64,000 bases of DNA from Sphingobacterium bovisgrunnientis (GCF_009829085.1 NZ_WUQY01000009.1:1-64000); one strand, 5' to 3'. Positions 25,756 to 34,877 are shown, counted from the stretch's first letter. Notes: a model not told the origin generated them from the letters alone. Program-made: numbers and translations.

Positions 25756-26184
25756 TTAAAAAATGGAAGAGGTTTTCTTGGAGCAATCAAAAGAACAATG
25801 ACAGGCTACGCCCAAGCATTTATTGTTCACCCAATTATTTAGATTTTCTATAGTCTGTGTAGCAATACTTTTTGCTGATTCATCGTTGGAAGGTGTATTT
25901 GCAACATGCAAGCCCAATTTTCCTGCGTGCGCAAGATCAATATGAGCAACAGAATGAGAACGTGTAATGATCTTCTTTACCCCAATCTGATGCAATGCTT
26001 CTAACAATGTATGATCAAGATTGTCTTGCGGAGATACCAAAACCACCTCTTTGCCTACCGCATAACGTATTGTAGCCAGATTCAAAGGATTTGAGATTAA
26101 TGTCAAATCATGAACCTTTGCGTTGGCTTTAGCTAATGTTTCTTTCTCAAACTCTTGAATATTATAAGCAACTACTCGCATCAA
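25756..26184 (-). CDS. Stand-alone 2-hydroxyacid dehydrogenase N-terminal-like domain with a Cys-rich tail
   Basis: 142 residues. Residues 1-118 resemble the N-terminal substrate domain of D-lactate dehydrogenase (LdhA-like): start RVVAYNIQEFEK, then GVKKIITRSHSVAHIDLAHA and KLGLHVANTPSNDESA. The NAD-binding Rossmann domain and catalytic Arg/Glu/His are missing, so it cannot be an active dehydrogenase alone. The last 20 residues hold four Cys (C123, C128, C130, C134; pattern CX4CXCX3C), a possible metal or Fe-S site. First gene of the hemN-ccoI-ccoS operon, behind the FNR-type box. Two ATGs (26184, 26181) are possible starts. Confidence 0.8.
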   Translation of the reverse strand: MMRVVAYNIQEFEKETLAKANAKVHDLTLISNPLNLATIRYAVGKEVVLVSPQDNLDHTLLEALHQIGVKKIITRSHSVAHIDLAHAGKLGLHVANTPSNDESAKSIATQTIENLNNWVNNKCLGVACHCSFDCSKKTSSIF

Positions 26185-26206
26185 CTATTGTACTTTTTTC
26201 TTGATT

Positions 26207-26214
26207 CAAAAGTA
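26207..26214 (-). promoter_or_regulatory. -7 promoter element (TACTTTTG) for the hemN-ccoI operon
   Basis: TACTTTTG on the minus strand matches TAnnTTTG, 22 nt before the first ATG. No TTTG is found at -33, which fits a promoter needing an activator. The FNR-like box at 26260-26271 is centred about 62-65 nt upstream of the expected start point. Confidence 0.5.
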
Positions 26215-26259
26215 GGTCAATACGTAAGGGATACGAATGTAGGACGTCAACTTAATATA

Positions 26260-26271
26260 TGATTTGTATCA
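26260..26271. promoter_or_regulatory. FNR/FixK-like binding box upstream of hemN-ccoI
   Basis: TGATTTGTATCA is a perfect TGAT-N4-ATCA dyad, the core of the FNR/FixK family site (TTGAT-N4-ATCAA). Its distance from the -7 element places it near -62, a classical activation position for CRP/FNR proteins. A CRP-family regulator is encoded 2 kb upstream. The IS element ends only 6 bp away. Confidence 0.55.
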
Positions 26272-26349
26272 CATTATAAAAAAGTTGAAGCTGTCCCAAA
26301 AGGTCAGCTTCTTCTTGTTAATATCGATTTATTAGGGAATTTCTAAGTG

Positions 26350-27993
26350 TTAAGCTGCGTTTTTCGATTGGAGATGCATTTTTGCAATGATGTAAGTATT
26401 CACAGTTTTTGAGGCTGTTATATTGTTCATTGAAGAGTTTACAGATGTGTTTTTTCTTCTTTTCGCCCTTTTTCGGAGATTATGAGCAATTGCCATTAAT
26501 GCAAACTCAATATCGACTTTATCCAATCCTCGCATGGTAAATCTATTGAACTTATTGTTACTTTTCAATTGTCCGAAAACAGCTTCCACTTCAACTGGCC
26601 GTTTACTCCGGTGATAAAGACCATTTTCAGAAAGCAATCTCTCTTTAGCCTGAGCCTTTAACTGGTTTAGCTGATGATTAATTTCAATCGTTCTATTTCC
26701 CTCTGCTTTATGGCATTGGCCGCGCATCGGACATCCTTCACACCGTTGTGCACGGTATATACTTACCTGACTAACATAACCATTGGTACTAGTGCGCTCA
26801 GCCTGTTTCCATAAAGTCAATTTCTGTCCAGCAGGGCATACCAAGTAGTCCTCCTGCGCATTGTAAAAGAGATTTTGTACCAGAAAAGGATTGCTCTGCT
26901 GCTTTCTCTTTTGCTCCATATGAAAGTAATTGTACTTCACATACGAAACTATTCCTTTACCCTCCATGAATTCATAATTCTGCTCACTGCCATAACCTGC
27001 ATCTGCCACCACTTCTTCACTTTGAGTTTGATATTGCTGCTCAAAGCGCTCCAAATGGGATGCTAAAGTCACTGTATCGGCTGTAGTTTGATGAATACTA
27101 TATTGGGTGATGAATTGATTTTCTGTGCTGATTTGGGTATTATAAGCCGGTTTTAGCTGACCATTCTTCATGTGATCTTCTTTCATGCGCATAAAGACGG
27201 CATCTGGATCGGTTTTACTGTAGCTATTACGGTCACCTAGAATTTCCAACTGATGCTCATATTTTTCCAATCGAGGGAGATAGTCTTCTTCCAGTTTTTT
27301 AAGTTGTTTCTGCGTAGCCTTACTTTTTTCCTAGATATTCGCATTGAGCTGATCCATTTTCTTCTTCAGCTCTCTGCTATCTATAGGCTTAGGAGTCTCA
27401 TCGCTGTTTAACTCAGATTGATCTTGGTTGATTTGTGAATCAATATCGGCAAGTACTGAGGCGATGTTTGCTTCTAATTTTGCTTTATTCTTCTGGGTAG
27501 ACTTCTTCCAAACAAACGTATAACGCCCCGAAGCTGATTCAATCTTGGTGCCATCAATATACTGAATCTTCAGACTCACATATTCTAATTCATGGAGCAT
27601 GCGAACTATATCACCAAAAAGTACCTGGATAACGCCCTTAAGACGTTTGCCTCGAAAATAATTAATCGTTCGGTAATCGGGGGTGCTATTTCCTGAAAGC
27701 CACATAAAGTAGATATTCTCCTGAAGTGCTTTCTCGATTTTACGACACGAATAGATATTACTCAAATACGCGTAAAATAGAACCTTGATAAGCATACGGG
27801 GGTGATAACTCGTGGTCCCACCTCCTTTATAGAGTTTAATGATATGATCTAAGTTCAGATCATCAACAACCTGATTAACCAAACGAACAAGATGGTTGGA
27901 AGGTATTTTAGCAAAAATATCTTCAGGAAATAGACTCGGACTATTGGATGGTAAGGCTTTAAATTGTACTTTCATATCGTTTTTTGGGTGCAC
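26350..27993 (-). pseudogene. IS1182-family transposase interrupted by an in-frame amber codon
   Basis: 548 codons in one register with a TAG at 27331-27333. The first part (220 residues; FPEDIFAKIPSNHLVRLVNQ, IDGTKIES) is the N-terminal DUF772-like domain. The second (about 325 residues; QTTADTVTLASHLERF, VVADAGYGSEQNYEFM, RPVEVEAVFGQLKSNN) is the DDE domain. The acidic residues expected for catalysis appear to be present (ADAGYGS, VEAVFGQLK). Apart from the one stop the frame is intact, so this is a recent nonsense mutation, or a readthrough arrangement. A 5' hairpin at 28028-28056 would shield it from outside transcription. Confidence 0.85.
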
Positions 27994-28027
27994 CTCAATT
28001 TACAAAAAATTGAGGACAAAAAACATA

Positions 28028-28056
28028 AACCCCGCCATTTTTTTAATGACGGGGTT
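28028..28056. terminator. GC-rich hairpin inside the right end of the IS
   Basis: An 11-bp stem with one mismatch (28028-28038 with 28046-28056, AACCCCG core), T-rich on both flanks. It lies between the REC-CRP gene and the transposase start on the minus strand. It probably ends the kinase/regulator transcript and limits entry into the transposase. Confidence 0.65.
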
Positions 28057-28094
28057 CTTTATTTATCAGACCTTTTTAGACAGCCTCAACTTTT

Positions 28095-29156
28095 TTACTG
28101 CTTAATATTTTTGAGCTTTTCGATGGAATAAATCCGAATCGCGTTACCTTCTTTAATGATCAATTTTTCGTCCTTGAAATCAGCTAACATTCGGCTAATT
28201 GTTTCATTCGCTGTACCAGCTAATGCCGCTAAATCATCACGAGAAATACGAATAATGACTTCATCCTGATTGGGAGATTCTATAGTTTTTGAAGCCACAT
28301 GCACCAATGTATTGGCTACACGTTTGCGCACAGAATCGTATGCAAAACCAAGCATCTGCTCCTCCTTCTCTTTCACATTACCAGACAGTAATTTGATGAA
28401 CTTAGTAGCAATCACAGGTTTATTAAACATCAATTCAAAGAATTTTTCCTTTGGAATTAAGGCCACTTCGGTATCTTCCAAGGCACTCGCACTTTCTGTA
28501 TATCCTTCATTCAACAATATAGACTCGTACCCAAAAAACTGTCCATCGGTATGAATATTTGTGGACAATTCTCGCCCATCTTGGTAATATAAAAAAGTAC
28601 GAACTTTCCCTTTTACCAAATAATACACATAGATAGGCGAATCGCCATCTTCGTAAATCAACTGTTTCTTTTTATAAACTTTGACACGCGCTTCTTTGAC
28701 CAAATCATTCAATAAGATGTGTTGATCTTCTTCACTCAAATTAAGAACAAGTGGTTTCTCCAAAACAGATTGTAAACTATCACGTTTACGTAAACGACTT
28801 TCAATAGAATTAAGCAATTCAATATCATCAAATGGTTTCACCAAATAATCATCCGCTCCCATTTCCATAGCTTTGCGCATATCAACACGCTCTGATTTTG
28901 CTGTCAAGAAGATAAATGGGATATGCATAGTCGACTCTTGTTTACTCAGCATATACAACACACCATAACCATCCAATTCGGGCATCATAATATCACAGAG
29001 AATCAAATCTGGAACATGCTTAAGCGCCAATTCAACCCCGATTCTGCCATTCTCAGCAGTCAAAACATTGTAACTTCCTGTGAGTTCTAATATTTCGGCA
29101 GTCCCCTCCCTTATCTCCAGATTATCTTCGATAATCAAAATAGTACGTTTATTCAT
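28095..29156 (-). CDS. Response regulator fused to a CRP/FNR-type DNA-binding module
   Basis: 353 residues. Receiver domain 1-120 with the acidic pocket E10/D11, phosphoacceptor Asp55 (LILCDIMMPELDG) and a KPFDD end. A cyclic-nucleotide-binding-like beta-roll spans about 150-260 (YYLVKGKVRTFLYYQDGREL), then a winged helix at 270-345 with a CRP/FNR recognition helix (RDDLAALAGTANETISRMLADFK). The CRP part has no FNR Cys cluster, so sensing is presumably by phosphorylation from the kinase 12 nt upstream. It merges the FixJ receiver and FixK output roles in one protein. The stop codon lies within the IS inverted repeat. Confidence 0.92.
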   Translation of the reverse strand: MNKRTILIIEDNLEIREGTAEILELTGSYNVLTAENGRIGVELALKHVPDLILCDIMMPELDGYGVLYMLSKQESTMHIPFIFLTAKSERVDMRKAMEMGADDYLVKPFDDIELLNSIESRLRKRDSLQSVLEKPLVLNLSEEDQHILLNDLVKEARVKVYKKKQLIYEDGDSPIYVYYLVKGKVRTFLYYQDGRELSTNIHTDGQFFGYESILLNEGYTESASALEDTEVALIPKEKFFELMFNKPVIATKFIKLLSGNVKEKEEQMLGFAYDSVRKRVANTLVHVASKTIESPNQDEVIIRISRDDLAALAGTANETISRMLADFKDEKLIIKEGNAIRIYSIEKLKNIKQ

Positions 29157-29168
29157 AGTGTAGATTTT

Positions 29169-30359
29169 TTACTTTTGGAACGTCATTTTGAAAGAAGTTC
29201 CTTTGTGGATAGCTGACCAATATTCCAATTCTCCACCCATCAAAGCTACATATCGTTTTACAATATTCAAACCCAAACCCGTTCCTGGAATATTTCCGGT
29301 ATTATGTGCTCTGAAAAATGGTTCGAAGAGATTTTTTTGATCTTCTTCCGGTATACCAATTCCATTGTCACGAATGACAATAGTACATTCAGTATCCGTT
29401 ATTTCGGTAGTGAATTCGATAAAAGTATCTTCGCCAGAATACTTTATCGCATTAGAAATCAAATTAATGATACTGCTTTTCAGCAAATGCGCATCCAATT
29501 CAAATTCTGCATTTGCACCTGTATGTTGATAGACTATATGTTGATTCTTTTTACAAATCATCTGCATTTCTCCGGTGATTTCCTCACCCAAATGCACCAC
29601 ATTAATCTTTTGTTGATTCACAACAACGACACCAGCCTCCAGCTTTTCTAACGACAGAAAATCATTCAATATATTATTCAATAATTGAACAGCACTTTTG
29701 ATACGGCTCGTATGCTTAGTCACAGCCTCAAAATTAGGCTGCTCCATGTATTTATCAATTAAGGAAGCCGATAATTGCACCGAACTTAATGGCGTTCGGA
29801 ATTCATGAGAAGCCATCGATACAAAGCGAGATTTCAGCTGATTCAATTCCTTTTCCTTTTCCAAAGAAGTGCTCACATCGGCTTTGGCTCTTTCCAATTC
29901 CGATATTAAAGAAATCAAATCTTTGGTACGGTGGCGAACTGTTTCTTCCAATTCCAAAGTATGCTGTAAAAGTCGATCTTCGGCAGCTTTTTCTTTAGAC
30001 AAATCATGGATAAATCCTGTAAAAATACTCTTATCCTTGTAGAAGACCTCACTTACCGCCAATCGAAATGGGAAGGTTGAACCATCCTTTCGGCGACCTA
30101 AAACTTCACGACCTATCCCAATGATTTTTTTGTTTCCTGTGCTTTTGTAATTGTGTATATACGAATCATGCTGACTTTGATAAGGCTCCGGCATTAACAC
30201 CGAAATATTGTTTCCTATTACCTCATCTGCCGAATACCCAAACAATTCCAATGCTGCTGGGTTTATCGATTCCACAATACCGCGATTGCTAATGGTAATA
30301 ATGCCATCAATCGCGGTATCGATTATTGCTTCAAGTAACTTAGATGATTCAAAACTCAT
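29169..30359 (-). CDS. PAS sensor histidine kinase with FixL-like haem-PAS signature
   Basis: 396 residues, soluble. PAS domain 1-125, coiled linker 125-165, HisKA with His185 (ASHEFRTPL), HATPase (DNGIGIPEEDQ, GTGLGLNIVKRYV). The PAS closely follows Bradyrhizobium FixL as I remember it: MPEP, HDSYI and IIGIGREVLGRRKDG. His64 aligns with the proximal haem ligand His200, Arg84 with Arg220 and Ile79 with Ile215. Arg206 and His214 are replaced by Asn70 and Lys78. A role in O2 sensing is therefore likely. Its start is 10 nt after ettA, and it is 12 nt before its partner regulator. Confidence 0.9.
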   Translation of the reverse strand: MSFESSKLLEAIIDTAIDGIITISNRGIVESINPAALELFGYSADEVIGNNISVLMPEPYQSQHDSYIHNYKSTGNKKIIGIGREVLGRRKDGSTFPFRLAVSEVFYKDKSIFTGFIHDLSKEKAAEDRLLQHTLELEETVRHRTKDLISLISELERAKADVSTSLEKEKELNQLKSRFVSMASHEFRTPLSSVQLSASLIDKYMEQPNFEAVTKHTSRIKSAVQLLNNILNDFLSLEKLEAGVVVVNQQKINVVHLGEEITGEMQMICKKNQHIVYQHTGANAEFELDAHLLKSSIINLISNAIKYSGEDTFIEFTTEITDTECTIVIRDNGIGIPEEDQKNLFEPFFRAHNTGNIPGTGLGLNIVKRYVALMGGELEYWSAIHKGTSFKMTFQK

Positions 30360-30369
30360 TCGTTACAAA

Positions 30370-32052
30370 TTACTTAACCAACTTTTTATATTTAATTCGT
30401 TTTGGACCAACATCACCTAAGCGTTTTTTACGGTTTTCCTCGTATTCGGTATAGTTTCCTTCGTAGAAGTACACTTGAGAATCACCTTCAAAAGCTAAGA
30501 TATGCGTACAAATTCTATCCAAGAACCATCTATCGTGGGAAATAATTACCGCACAACCACCAAAATTCTCTAAACCTTCTTCCAATGCACGTAATGTGTT
30601 TACGTCAATATCGTTGGTAGGCTCATCCAGTAATAATACGTTAGATGCCTTTTTCAATGTAATCGCTAAGTGAACACGGTTACGTTCACCACCAGAAAGT
30701 ACCCCAACTTTCTTTTGCTGATCTCCACCATTGAAGTTGAATTTCGAAACGTATGCACGCGAATTCAAAGTTTTATTGCCTAACAAAATGTTATCATTTC
30801 CATCGGTAATATTTTCCCAAACAGATTTTTCAGGATCTAAATCGTCATGCATTTGGTCTACATATCCCAAAACCACTGTTTCGCCTACTTTGAAATCACC
30901 CGTATCCGGTTGCTCTTGACCTGTGATCAAACGGAATAATGTCGTTTTACCCGCACCATTTGGACCTACAATACCAACAATACCTGCTGGAGGCAAAGAG
31001 AAACTTAAGTTTTCAAATAAAATACGGTCACCATAAGCTTTAGAAATATTATTTGCTTCGATCACGACATTACCCAAACGTGGTCCTGGCGGAATGAATA
31101 ACTCTAATTTTTCTTCGCGTTCTTTCGTTTCTTCCGATGCTAATTTCTCGTAATTATGAAGACGCGCTTTCGATTTGGCATGACGTGCTTTCGGAGCCAT
31201 TTTCACCCATTCCAATTCGCGCTCTAATGTCTTCTGACGTTTTGTCTCTTGTTTTTCTTCTTGTGCTAAACGTTTCGCTTTTTGATCTAACCACGAAGAG
31301 TAATTTCCTTTCCAAGGAATACCTTCACCTCGATCCAATTCCAAAATCCATCCTGCCACATTATCCAAGAAATATCTATCGTGCGTCACTGCAATGACAG
31401 TTCCTTTGTAATGTTGCAAATGTTGTTCTAACCAATCAATAGATTCTGCATCCAAGTGGTTGGTTGGCTCATCCAATAATAGTACGTCTGGTTCTTGTAA
31501 TAATAAACGACACATAGCAACACGACGACGCTCACCTCCTGACAGATTGGCAATCTTTGCTTCTGGTTCAGGACAACGTAACGCGTCCATCGCTCTTTCT
31601 AATTTAGAATCCAATTCCCAAGCATTCGTCGCATCAATTTTATCTTGCAGCTCACCTTGGCGAGCTAACAATTTATCCATTGCATCAGCATCTTCATAGA
31701 CTTCTGGCAAGCCAAATTTCTCGTTGATTTCCTCGTATTCTTTTAATATCGCAGTAGTCTCAGCTACACCTTCTTCGACAATTTCACGAACTGTTTTTTC
31801 TGGATCCAATATTGGCTCTTGAGCTAAATAACCCACAGAATAACCTGGAGAGAAAACAACTTCACCTTGGTAAGATTTATCTAAGCCAGCAATAATCTTC
31901 AATAATGAAGATTTACCAGAACCATTTAAACCGATAACACCAATCTTAGCGCCGTAAAAAAAAGATAGATAAATGTTTTTTAATACTTGTTTTTGAGGTG
32001 GGTAAATCTTGTTTACGCCAGCCATCGAAAAGATAATTTTCTCGTCAGACAT
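30370..32052 (-). CDS. ettA: Energy-dependent translational throttle protein EttA (ABC-F ATPase)
   Basis: 560 residues, soluble, with two ABC domains: Walker A GLNGSGKSS and GPNGAGKTT, signatures LSGGERRRV and LSGGERNRV, Walker B LLLDEPTNHLD and LLLDEPTNDID. The ABC-F linker (KAKRLAQEEKQETKRQKTLE) lies between them, and an arm insertion in domain 1 is present. EttA binds the ribosomal E site and tunes translation to the ATP/ADP ratio. The very close match to the EttA pattern separates it from resistance-type ABC-F proteins. The kinase/regulator pair follows after 10 nt, so they may share a transcript. Confidence 0.95.
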   Translation of the reverse strand: MSDEKIIFSMAGVNKIYPPQKQVLKNIYLSFFYGAKIGVIGLNGSGKSSLLKIIAGLDKSYQGEVVFSPGYSVGYLAQEPILDPEKTVREIVEEGVAETTAILKEYEEINEKFGLPEVYEDADAMDKLLARQGELQDKIDATNAWELDSKLERAMDALRCPEPEAKIANLSGGERRRVAMCRLLLQEPDVLLLDEPTNHLDAESIDWLEQHLQHYKGTVIAVTHDRYFLDNVAGWILELDRGEGIPWKGNYSSWLDQKAKRLAQEEKQETKRQKTLERELEWVKMAPKARHAKSKARLHNYEKLASEETKEREEKLELFIPPGPRLGNVVIEANNISKAYGDRILFENLSFSLPPAGIVGIVGPNGAGKTTLFRLITGQEQPDTGDFKVGETVVLGYVDQMHDDLDPEKSVWENITDGNDNILLGNKTLNSRAYVSKFNFNGGDQQKKVGVLSGGERNRVHLAITLKKASNVLLLDEPTNDIDVNTLRALEEGLENFGGCAVIISHDRWFLDRICTHILAFEGDSQVYFYEGNYTEYEENRKKRLGDVGPKRIKYKKLVK

Positions 32053-32094
32053 ATGATATTTTTATACTGAAGTTTTTCTAGTTTTTTGCAAATT

Positions 32095-32102
32095 CAAAGA
32101 TA
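32095..32102 (-). promoter_or_regulatory. -7 promoter element (TATCTTTG) for ettA
   Basis: TATCTTTG on the minus strand, 42 nt before the ettA start. A CAAA (TTTG on minus) at 32117-32120 gives a spacer of only 14, so the -33 element is uncertain. Confidence 0.5.
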
Positions 32103-32300
32103 GTTAAATAAACCCCCAAATAAAAATAGACAAATAGAGCTAGTAATGTGTGTTGCAGCATTTCCAAACCTCAACTGCCAATTTGACGAACTATTTTTAT
32201 GGCTTAATTGTTGATAATTTCTAATAAATATAAGTGCGGTTTTCTTAATTATTTCATACTTTTATACAAACCCTCACTTAAAATAAAGAAAGGTATTTAC

Positions 32301-34847
32301 ATGGAAGCAAAATTTTCACCAAGAGTAAAAGATGTTATATCCTATAGTCGTGAGGAGGCATTGCGTCTTCGCCATGATTATATAGGTACGGAGCATCTCT
32401 TGCTTGGGCTTATCCGAGAAGGTGATGGTATCGCTATCAAAATTCTTAAAAACATCAATCTTGATACAGCTGCAATAAGACAATCGGTAGAGGACGCTGT
32501 GAAGGGATCTTCTGTATCAAGGACGCCTATAGGATCCGTTCCTTTGACAAAACAAGCTGAAAAAGTCCTTAAAATAACATATTTAGAAGCTAAAATCTTC
32601 AAATCTGATATCATCGGCACCGAACATTTGCTTCTTGCGATTTTGCGTGATGAAGATAATATTGCATCGCAGATTTTGCAGCAGTACGGTGTTTCTTACG
32701 ACTTATTCAAAAACGAAGTAGAGCAAAGCAAAACAAATATCACAGACGAAGCAACAGGCTCATCTTCGCCTGATGACGATTACGAAGAACAAGAAAACTT
32801 CTCTGCGCCGAAAAAAGTTTCTGACATCAAGTCAAAAACTCCAGTACTGGACAATTTCGGTCGTGATTTGACACGTGCAGCGGAAGAAGGAAAATTGGAT
32901 CCAATCGTAGGTCGTGAAAAAGAAATTGAGCGTGTGTCTCAAATTTTATCGCGTCGTAAGAAAAATAATCCGATTCTGATCGGTGAACCAGGTGTTGGTA
33001 AATCCGCTATCGCTGAAGGCTTAGCATTGCGCATCGTGCAACGTAAAGTTTCTCGTGTATTGTTCAACAAACGCGTCGTGACGTTGGATTTAGCTTCTTT
33101 GGTTGCAGGTACAAAATACCGTGGTCAATTCGAAGAGCGCATGAAAGCGGTGATGAACGAGCTAGAGAAATCACCAGATGTTATCTTATTTATTGATGAG
33201 ATCCATACGATTGTGGGTGCTGGTGGTGCATCAGGTTCATTGGACGCATCGAATATGTTTAAACCAGCTTTAGCACGTGGAGAAATCCAATGTATTGGGG
33301 CAACGACATTAGATGAATATCGTCAATTCATTGAGAAAGATGGTGCGTTGGATCGTCGTTTTCAAAAGGTTATGATCGAGCCTGCTTCGCACGATGAGAC
33401 ATTGGAAATTTTAAATCGTATCAAAGATAAATACGAAGAACACCACAATGTTAACTATACGCCTGAGGCATTAGAGGCTTGTGTGACTTTGACTACGCGT
33501 TATATCACGGATCGATTTTTACCAGATAAAGCTATCGATGCGTTGGATGAAGCGGGTTCGCGTGTACACTTGACAAATATTCACGTTCCTCAAGTTATCA
33601 TTGATATTGAAGAAAAAATCGAAGAAGTAAAAGTCGAGAAAAACAAAGTTGTTCGTTCACAGAAATATGAAGAAGCAGCTAAGTTACGCGACACAGAGAA
33701 AAAGCTTCTTGAAGAATTAGAAAAAGAAAAAACGGCTTGGGAAGCGGAAACGAAAACCAAACGTTATACCGTGACTGAAGATAATGTAGCTGAAGTCGTA
33801 TCCATGATGACGGGTATTCCTGTCCAACGCGTAAGCCAAACAGATAGTCAAAAGCTATTGAATATGGGCGAATCGATGAAAGGTCGTATCATTGGTCAAG
33901 ATGATGCTGTACAGAAATTGGTTAAAGCGATACAACGTACACGTGCTGGTCTTAAAGATCCGAAGAAACCGATTGGTTCATTCATTTTCTTAGGTCCAAC
34001 GGGGGTTGGTAAGACAGAGCTAGCGAAAGAATTAGCGCGCTTTATGTTTGACTCAGAAGATTCACTGATTCAAGTAGACATGAGTGAGTACATGGAAAAA
34101 TTCGCTGTTTCTCGTTTGGTTGGTGCGCCTCCAGGATACGTTGGTTACGAAGAAGGTGGTCAGTTAACAGAGAAAGTACGTCGCAAACCTTATTCAGTAG
34201 TCTTATTGGATGAGATTGAAAAAGCGCATCCAGATGTATTCAATTTATTGTTGCAAGTATTGGATGAAGGTCAATTGACAGATTCATTAGGTCGTCGTGT
34301 GGATTTTAGAAATACGATTATCATTATGACATCGAATATTGGTGTTCGACAGTTAAAAGAATTTGGTCAAGGCGTTGGTTTCACTACCACAGCTAAAGAA
34401 ACGCAAGCTGATGCGCATTCAAGAGGTGTGATTGAAACTGCACTGAAACGTGCCTTTGCTCCTGAGTTCTTGAATCGTGTAGATGATGTGATCGTATTTA
34501 ATTCATTGAGTAAAGAAAACATTTTCAAAATCATTGATATTGAATTAAGATCATTATTCGGACGTATACAATCGCTTGGTCACAGTATTCAATTGACAGA
34601 TAAAGCAAAAGATTATATTGCGGAAAAAGGTTATGACACTAACTTTGGTGCGCGTCCTTTGAAGCGTGCCATTCAGAAATATTTAGAAGATCCTATTGCA
34701 GAAGAAATTCTTCGAGGTGAACTAAAATCTAATGCTTTATTGACTGTTGATTTGGATGAAGAGAAAAATGAAATCGTAGTGAAAGGTGAAAATCCGAATA
34801 GCGATGATTCAGTCTCAACAGATATTAACGAAAAAAAAGAAAAATAA
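32301..34847 (+). CDS. clpC: ATP-dependent Clp protease ATPase subunit ClpC
   Basis: 848 residues from ATG 32301 (EAKFSPRVKDVISYSREE), preceded by an AAAGAAAGG Shine-Dalgarno-like tract. Longer open sequence upstream has no conserved residues. Domain order: Clp N repeats (1-150), AAA-1 (GEPGVGKSAI, about 230), UVR-type coiled middle region (IEEKIEEVKVEKNKVVRSQ, about 430-470), AAA-2 (GPTGVGKTEL, about 560) and the D2-small domain. This is the ClpC type, not ClpA or ClpB, and works with ClpP, encoded 4 kb downstream. A terminator follows. Confidence 0.95.
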   Translation: MEAKFSPRVKDVISYSREEALRLRHDYIGTEHLLLGLIREGDGIAIKILKNINLDTAAIRQSVEDAVKGSSVSRTPIGSVPLTKQAEKVLKITYLEAKIFKSDIIGTEHLLLAILRDEDNIASQILQQYGVSYDLFKNEVEQSKTNITDEATGSSSPDDDYEEQENFSAPKKVSDIKSKTPVLDNFGRDLTRAAEEGKLDPIVGREKEIERVSQILSRRKKNNPILIGEPGVGKSAIAEGLALRIVQRKVSRVLFNKRVVTLDLASLVAGTKYRGQFEERMKAVMNELEKSPDVILFIDEIHTIVGAGGASGSLDASNMFKPALARGEIQCIGATTLDEYRQFIEKDGALDRRFQKVMIEPASHDETLEILNRIKDKYEEHHNVNYTPEALEACVTLTTRYITDRFLPDKAIDALDEAGSRVHLTNIHVPQVIIDIEEKIEEVKVEKNKVVRSQKYEEAAKLRDTEKKLLEELEKEKTAWEAETKTKRYTVTEDNVAEVVSMMTGIPVQRVSQTDSQKLLNMGESMKGRIIGQDDAVQKLVKAIQRTRAGLKDPKKPIGSFIFLGPTGVGKTELAKELARFMFDSEDSLIQVDMSEYMEKFAVSRLVGAPPGYVGYEEGGQLTEKVRRKPYSVVLLDEIEKAHPDVFNLLLQVLDEGQLTDSLGRRVDFRNTIIIMTSNIGVRQLKEFGQGVGFTTTAKETQADAHSRGVIETALKRAFAPEFLNRVDDVIVFNSLSKENIFKIIDIELRSLFGRIQSLGHSIQLTDKAKDYIAEKGYDTNFGARPLKRAIQKYLEDPIAEEILRGELKSNALLTVDLDEEKNEIVVKGENPNSDDSVSTDINEKKEK

Positions 34848-34877
34848 GCCTTTTTCGAATACACAATATATACTAGA

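Larger units (their letters stand above)
26278..28096 (-). mobile_element. IS1182-type insertion sequence with 28-bp inverted ends
   Basis: A 1.8-kb element. Left end 26278-26305 and right end 28069-28096 are inverted copies matching at 25 of 28 positions (core AAAAAAGTTGA, GCTGTC, AAAAGGTC). One transposase reading frame, interrupted by an amber codon, fills the interior. No convincing target-site duplication could be read, so the true ends may be a few bases inside. The right end overlaps the stop codon of the REC-CRP gene, and the left end is next to the FNR-type box. Confidence 0.85.

Noticed and set aside
30370..32052. ABC-F protein as an antibiotic-resistance factor
   Set aside because: Linker, arm and motif pattern fit housekeeping EttA.
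32208..32300. N-terminal extension of ClpC
   Set aside because: The conserved ClpC start and the Shine-Dalgarno-like tract point to ATG 32301.
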